Of a stretch of 64,000 nucleotides of DNA, positions 61,138 to 64,000 are shown piece by piece (position 1 is the first letter of the stretch; every line of letters starts with the position of its first letter). Source of the stretch: Rotaria sordida (lineage: Eukaryota; Rotifera; Eurotatoria; Philodinida; Philodinidae); NCBI GenBank assembly GCA_905250125.1, contig CAJNOL010000722.1:1-64000 (forward strand). The letters are read 5' to 3'. The notes below the pieces were generated by a model that saw nothing but the letters and a program-made list of their open reading frames with translations, searched no databases and had not been told where the DNA came from. The position numbers and the translations under genes are program-made.

Positions 61138-62803
61138 TTAATCACTCGTTTTTCCACGTGATTCGAATGGAAATAAGAAACTTATAAATGCCAAGCCACC
61201 GAAGGCGGCTGCACATACATAAATGGGTACATTCGAATTCAGATTTGCATACATGCCCACAACCGCAGCGACAATGCCCATGATTCGATTGCATGCCACA
61301 GTGATGGCATTACCCGTGCCTCGATGTTCTGATGGGAGTACTTCTGGTGTATAGGCATATAGGGTCCCATAGTAGATGTTCAAAGAGAAACTGATCATAC
61401 AGGCGAAAGCCAAATTCTGAGCAGCAGTCCGAACTGTCGTGTATGCGAAAAGAAAGATCATGGTGAGTAGAGCACCGATAACCATAGTGTACCGTCGACC
61501 AAGATAGCGAATTTCTACTAGACCTCCTGCAACCACAGGGCCAAATATGGTGCACACATTTGTGATGGCATAATTGCGGTAGGTTGTATAAGTAGAATCG
61601 TCACCTACGATGGCTCCTCGCGAACGCAGATAGTAGGGCAAAAAGACATTGTAGAGAGGATAAGCCAGACCGATCAAAGCCCATGAAGCAATATTAAGAA
61701 ACGTTGAGAAGCCCATTCGTCGATTTGGAAAAAGACCTGTCATGGAAAAATTCAATAGAAAAGTGTTTCAATCCGTGATGGTATTTACCTCGAATATGAT
61801 TGATGACTACCATCGGATGATATTGTTTGGTGTCACTAACTTGGCGTACTGGTCCAAATGATTCGAGTTGTTGCAAAGTCAATGAACTCTGTTTTCCTGC
61901 TCCTTGAGCTATTTCATGAATAACTTTCACTACCTCAGCATCCTTGTTTTGAGAAAGTAACCATTTAGGAGATTCCTTCAGACGTATAACAACGATGCGA
62001 AGAATAGATAAAATGACCACGAGCCCTCCCAAAGTATAGAACGTATAGCGCCATCCAGAATTATTAGCATTCGTACAGTCAAGTTTGTTTTGACACGAAT
62101 ACATAGCCATGAAAGGCCATGCTACTAGACTTGCCACCATTTGACCAATGCCCCACCAAGCAGCCATGAATGTCAACGACCATTGATACTTACCAGGCAG
62201 AAACTCTAAGTAGACTGCCGTATCTAAAATCAAATTACCACCTCCTCCGAATGCCATTAATGCGATCAGAATACACACAGAGGCGAAGTTCGGAGCAGCT
62301 CCAGTAGCAATGGCAAAAATCGCACACAAAAGTAAGGTAATATTGAATGCATACCGACGACCGATAATCTAAAATATCACAGTTATATTTCAAGTGGAAA
62401 AATGAAAAGCATAACAGTGAAAAAGTATATTATTATGGCTTACATCGGCTCCCATACCCCAGAAGAGAGCCCCGACAAGTAATCCAATGCCAACGGAAAT
62501 TGTTTGTGCAGTAGTAATAACTGGCTGAAACTGTAGAGCAATTTGGGGTTGTGTTAGAGAATTGAGAAGAATCAGTAAAGAGTCCACTGCATATCCAAAA
62601 CCGTTGAGAAAGAAAAGTTTCAGATGATATCTAGTGAAACCAATTTCATCGATAGCACTGTTCACACATTTCATTTTTAGCATAAGTGCCGGATTATTGT
62701 GTATATCCGAGTCGAATTCTGGGATCACTTTCTCTTCATCATCGGGTATTGTGTTATTCAGATCGAAAATTTTCGGCGGATATAGTTCATTGTCATTCGT
62801 CAT
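61138..62803 (-). CDS. MFS transporter, fungal general-substrate/sugar-porter type
   Basis: Three exons (62803-62444, 62368-61789, 61736-61138) splice in frame to 512 aa. After an acidic N-terminus comes INDA-like VNSAIDEIGFTRYHLKLFFL, which opens the first of about 12 membrane segments. The MFS signature between helices 2 and 3 is GADIIGRRYAFN; a matching YLGRRYTM follows in the second half. Between are LEFLPGKYQWSLTFMAAWWG, GWRYTFYTLGG and ESPKWLLSQNKDAE, and later PEVLPSEHRGTGNAI. These blocks are those of SVOP-like MFS proteins that are common in fungi. The substrate is unknown. GC content is clearly higher than in neighbouring genes, and only two introns are present, with exons longer than usual here. 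Together with the subtelomere-like setting this suggests gene transfer into the genome, though an animal SVOP relative must be excluded. Confidence 0.85.
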
Positions 62804-63550
62804 CGCAAATTTCTACAAATACAAATACAAATTTCAGAACATGACTATTCAGATTCAATTCGAAATAAAGTAACACATCATTTTCGTGACAGTCACCATT
62901 TCTATGCGTCGCGAGTAGTAGAAACATCTATGTTCAGATGGATGGAACTAGAAACTAGGCTGAATATTTCTGGAACATCGATGGCAAGCTCGTTTGTTTC
63001 AAGAAGTTATCTCGCATTGTGAAACGTGATTTTTTTCCTCGACACTAAAACAATATATCTTGTGAAAGCAAAGCTCGAAAATGTGAATAGTCGAGAAGAT
63101 GCTTTGTTTTTTAAAGGGCTTCTTCGATTCTTATCAAGATGATGTTCGTTTTCTTTTTACAGGTAAGGTCTATCTAAGGGGTTCTGTCATTGAATCCACT
63201 TCAGTAAAAATGTGCTTATCTTTCAATTCTGTTTTGTCATGATAATGTCATTGTCGTAGTTTGCTAATTGATAATAGTTATATTGTAGTTTCATTCTTAT
63301 TCTGCTAGAGTTTCTCAAACATACAATACAGAAATAAGACTCGACTATCATGTTAGAGTTTTGCATTTCATATTAAACTGACATTTCTTGTGCCTATGGA
63401 GGTTTTAAAAATATGCGTACAAAACTTGACATTTTAACGGGTGGTGCTTAAAGAACAGCATTCTCAGTAGCTTCTAAATATCTCATACAGTAACACATAT
63501 GTCACTCCCCTGACAGATACTTCCACGACAGTTGCACTCCTAACACTTGA
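62804..63550. other. Upstream region of the MFS gene
   Basis: No further gene seen. It presumably contains the MFS promoter, but no element stands out. Confidence 0.45.
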
Positions 63551-63672
63551 GAATGTGAGTGTGGAGTATGCGTGCAGGGTGTGGATGTGGGTGTAGAGTG
63601 TGGATGTGGGGTGTGGGCGTGAGGTGTGGGATGTGAGTGTTGGGTGTGGAGTGTGGATGTGGGTGTGATTGG
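63551..63672. repeat. GT-rich hexamer array resembling bdelloid telomere repeat
   Basis: About 120 bp of degenerate TGTGGN hexamers on the plus strand (GTGTGGATGTGGGTGT, GGGGTGTGGGCGTGAGGTGTG). TGTGGG is the telomere repeat reported for the bdelloid Adineta vaga. Here the copies are imperfect and internal, so this is at most an interstitial, telomere-like tract. Confidence 0.6.
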
Positions 63673-64000
63673 ATCATGGAATGTCGGATCGTGTGATCAT
63701 TCCATTAAACATGAACTAATTGAATCGAGATGGCAGTACTAACTGAAATTAAAATACGTGATTCGAGTGTTTGTGCGAGGAATAAATATATGTTCATTCA
63801 TTCTGGAATATATTCTCAGTAGCCATCAATATCTACAGACGAGACATCTGTATGTCTGGATCTTGAAGCAGCTCGAGCTTGAAATAACAATGGTTTTTAT
63901 TAGAAAGCAGTTAATTCAAGAATTGGCAGGGTTCTTAATGGATTTCGACATTTACCAATTACCAGCATAGTCGTTTATGCACTCTGTAAATCTTTTGAAT
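63673..64000. other. Window end, no gene seen
   Basis: A short open frame (63758-63970) shows no recognisable features. It could be part of a gene continuing beyond the window. Confidence 0.35.

Noticed and set aside
1..64000. CRISPR arrays, bacterial operons, rRNA genes, bdelloid spliced-leader gene
   Set aside because: No regularly spaced direct repeats, no polycistronic layout without introns, no rRNA-like segment; I looked for the reported bdelloid leader start GGCTTATTAC and did not see it.

Overview
The window is AT-rich eukaryotic DNA. Its genes are broken by many short GT-AG introns, mostly about 50-60 bp, plus a few of 0.5-1.6 kb. The gene set is animal: SKP1, RANBP3, CEP131, Bora, an ERI1-family exonuclease, a CNBD2-like protein and a small-heat-shock-like protein. 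Three things suggest a bdelloid rotifer: a single-exon coiled-coil/SPRY-like protein of a type expanded in bdelloids, a fungal-looking MFS transporter, and GT-rich hexamer arrays resembling TGTGGG telomere repeats. The species call is inference. Exon junctions were worked out by hand from splice sites, reading frame and family similarity.

Layout. 1-12 kb: a membrane-anchored histidine phosphatase (-), a divergent bZIP gene (+) and SKP1 (-, five exons), separated by non-autonomous transposon-like elements. 12-18 kb: almost gene-free, with one decayed TylF-type methyltransferase. 18-22.7 kb: a four-exon protein with two alpha-crystallin-like domains (-) and a small unknown ORF (+). 22.9-40.1 kb is the dense core: RANBP3 (-) and CEP131 (+) diverge from a 330-bp shared promoter, and Bora (+) follows. 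Three large introns here each hold an inverted-repeat element. 40-47.8 kb: an unidentified broken gene and the SPRY-like gene. 47.8-57.3 kb: an ERI1-like exonuclease (-) and a CNBD2-like gene (+), separated by more than 5 kb with inverted-repeat elements and a GC-rich tandem duplication. 57.3-64 kb: a tRNA-like sequence, a hAT-type MITE with a perfect 8-bp target duplication, a 1.5-kb palindrome whose arms share a 452-bp identical core, a fungal-like MFS transporter (-) and a GT-rich telomere-like array.

The genes do not form one pathway. CEP131 and CNBD2-like fit cilium/centrosome biology. Bora and SKP1 are cell-cycle factors. RANBP3 acts in nuclear transport. The right-hand third (about 45-64 kb) looks accessory or subtelomere-like. 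The most unusual structure is the palindrome, whose pattern of identity suggests recent arm-to-arm gene conversion. The window also holds several families of TIR-bounded elements; one family of three is bounded by TTAA.
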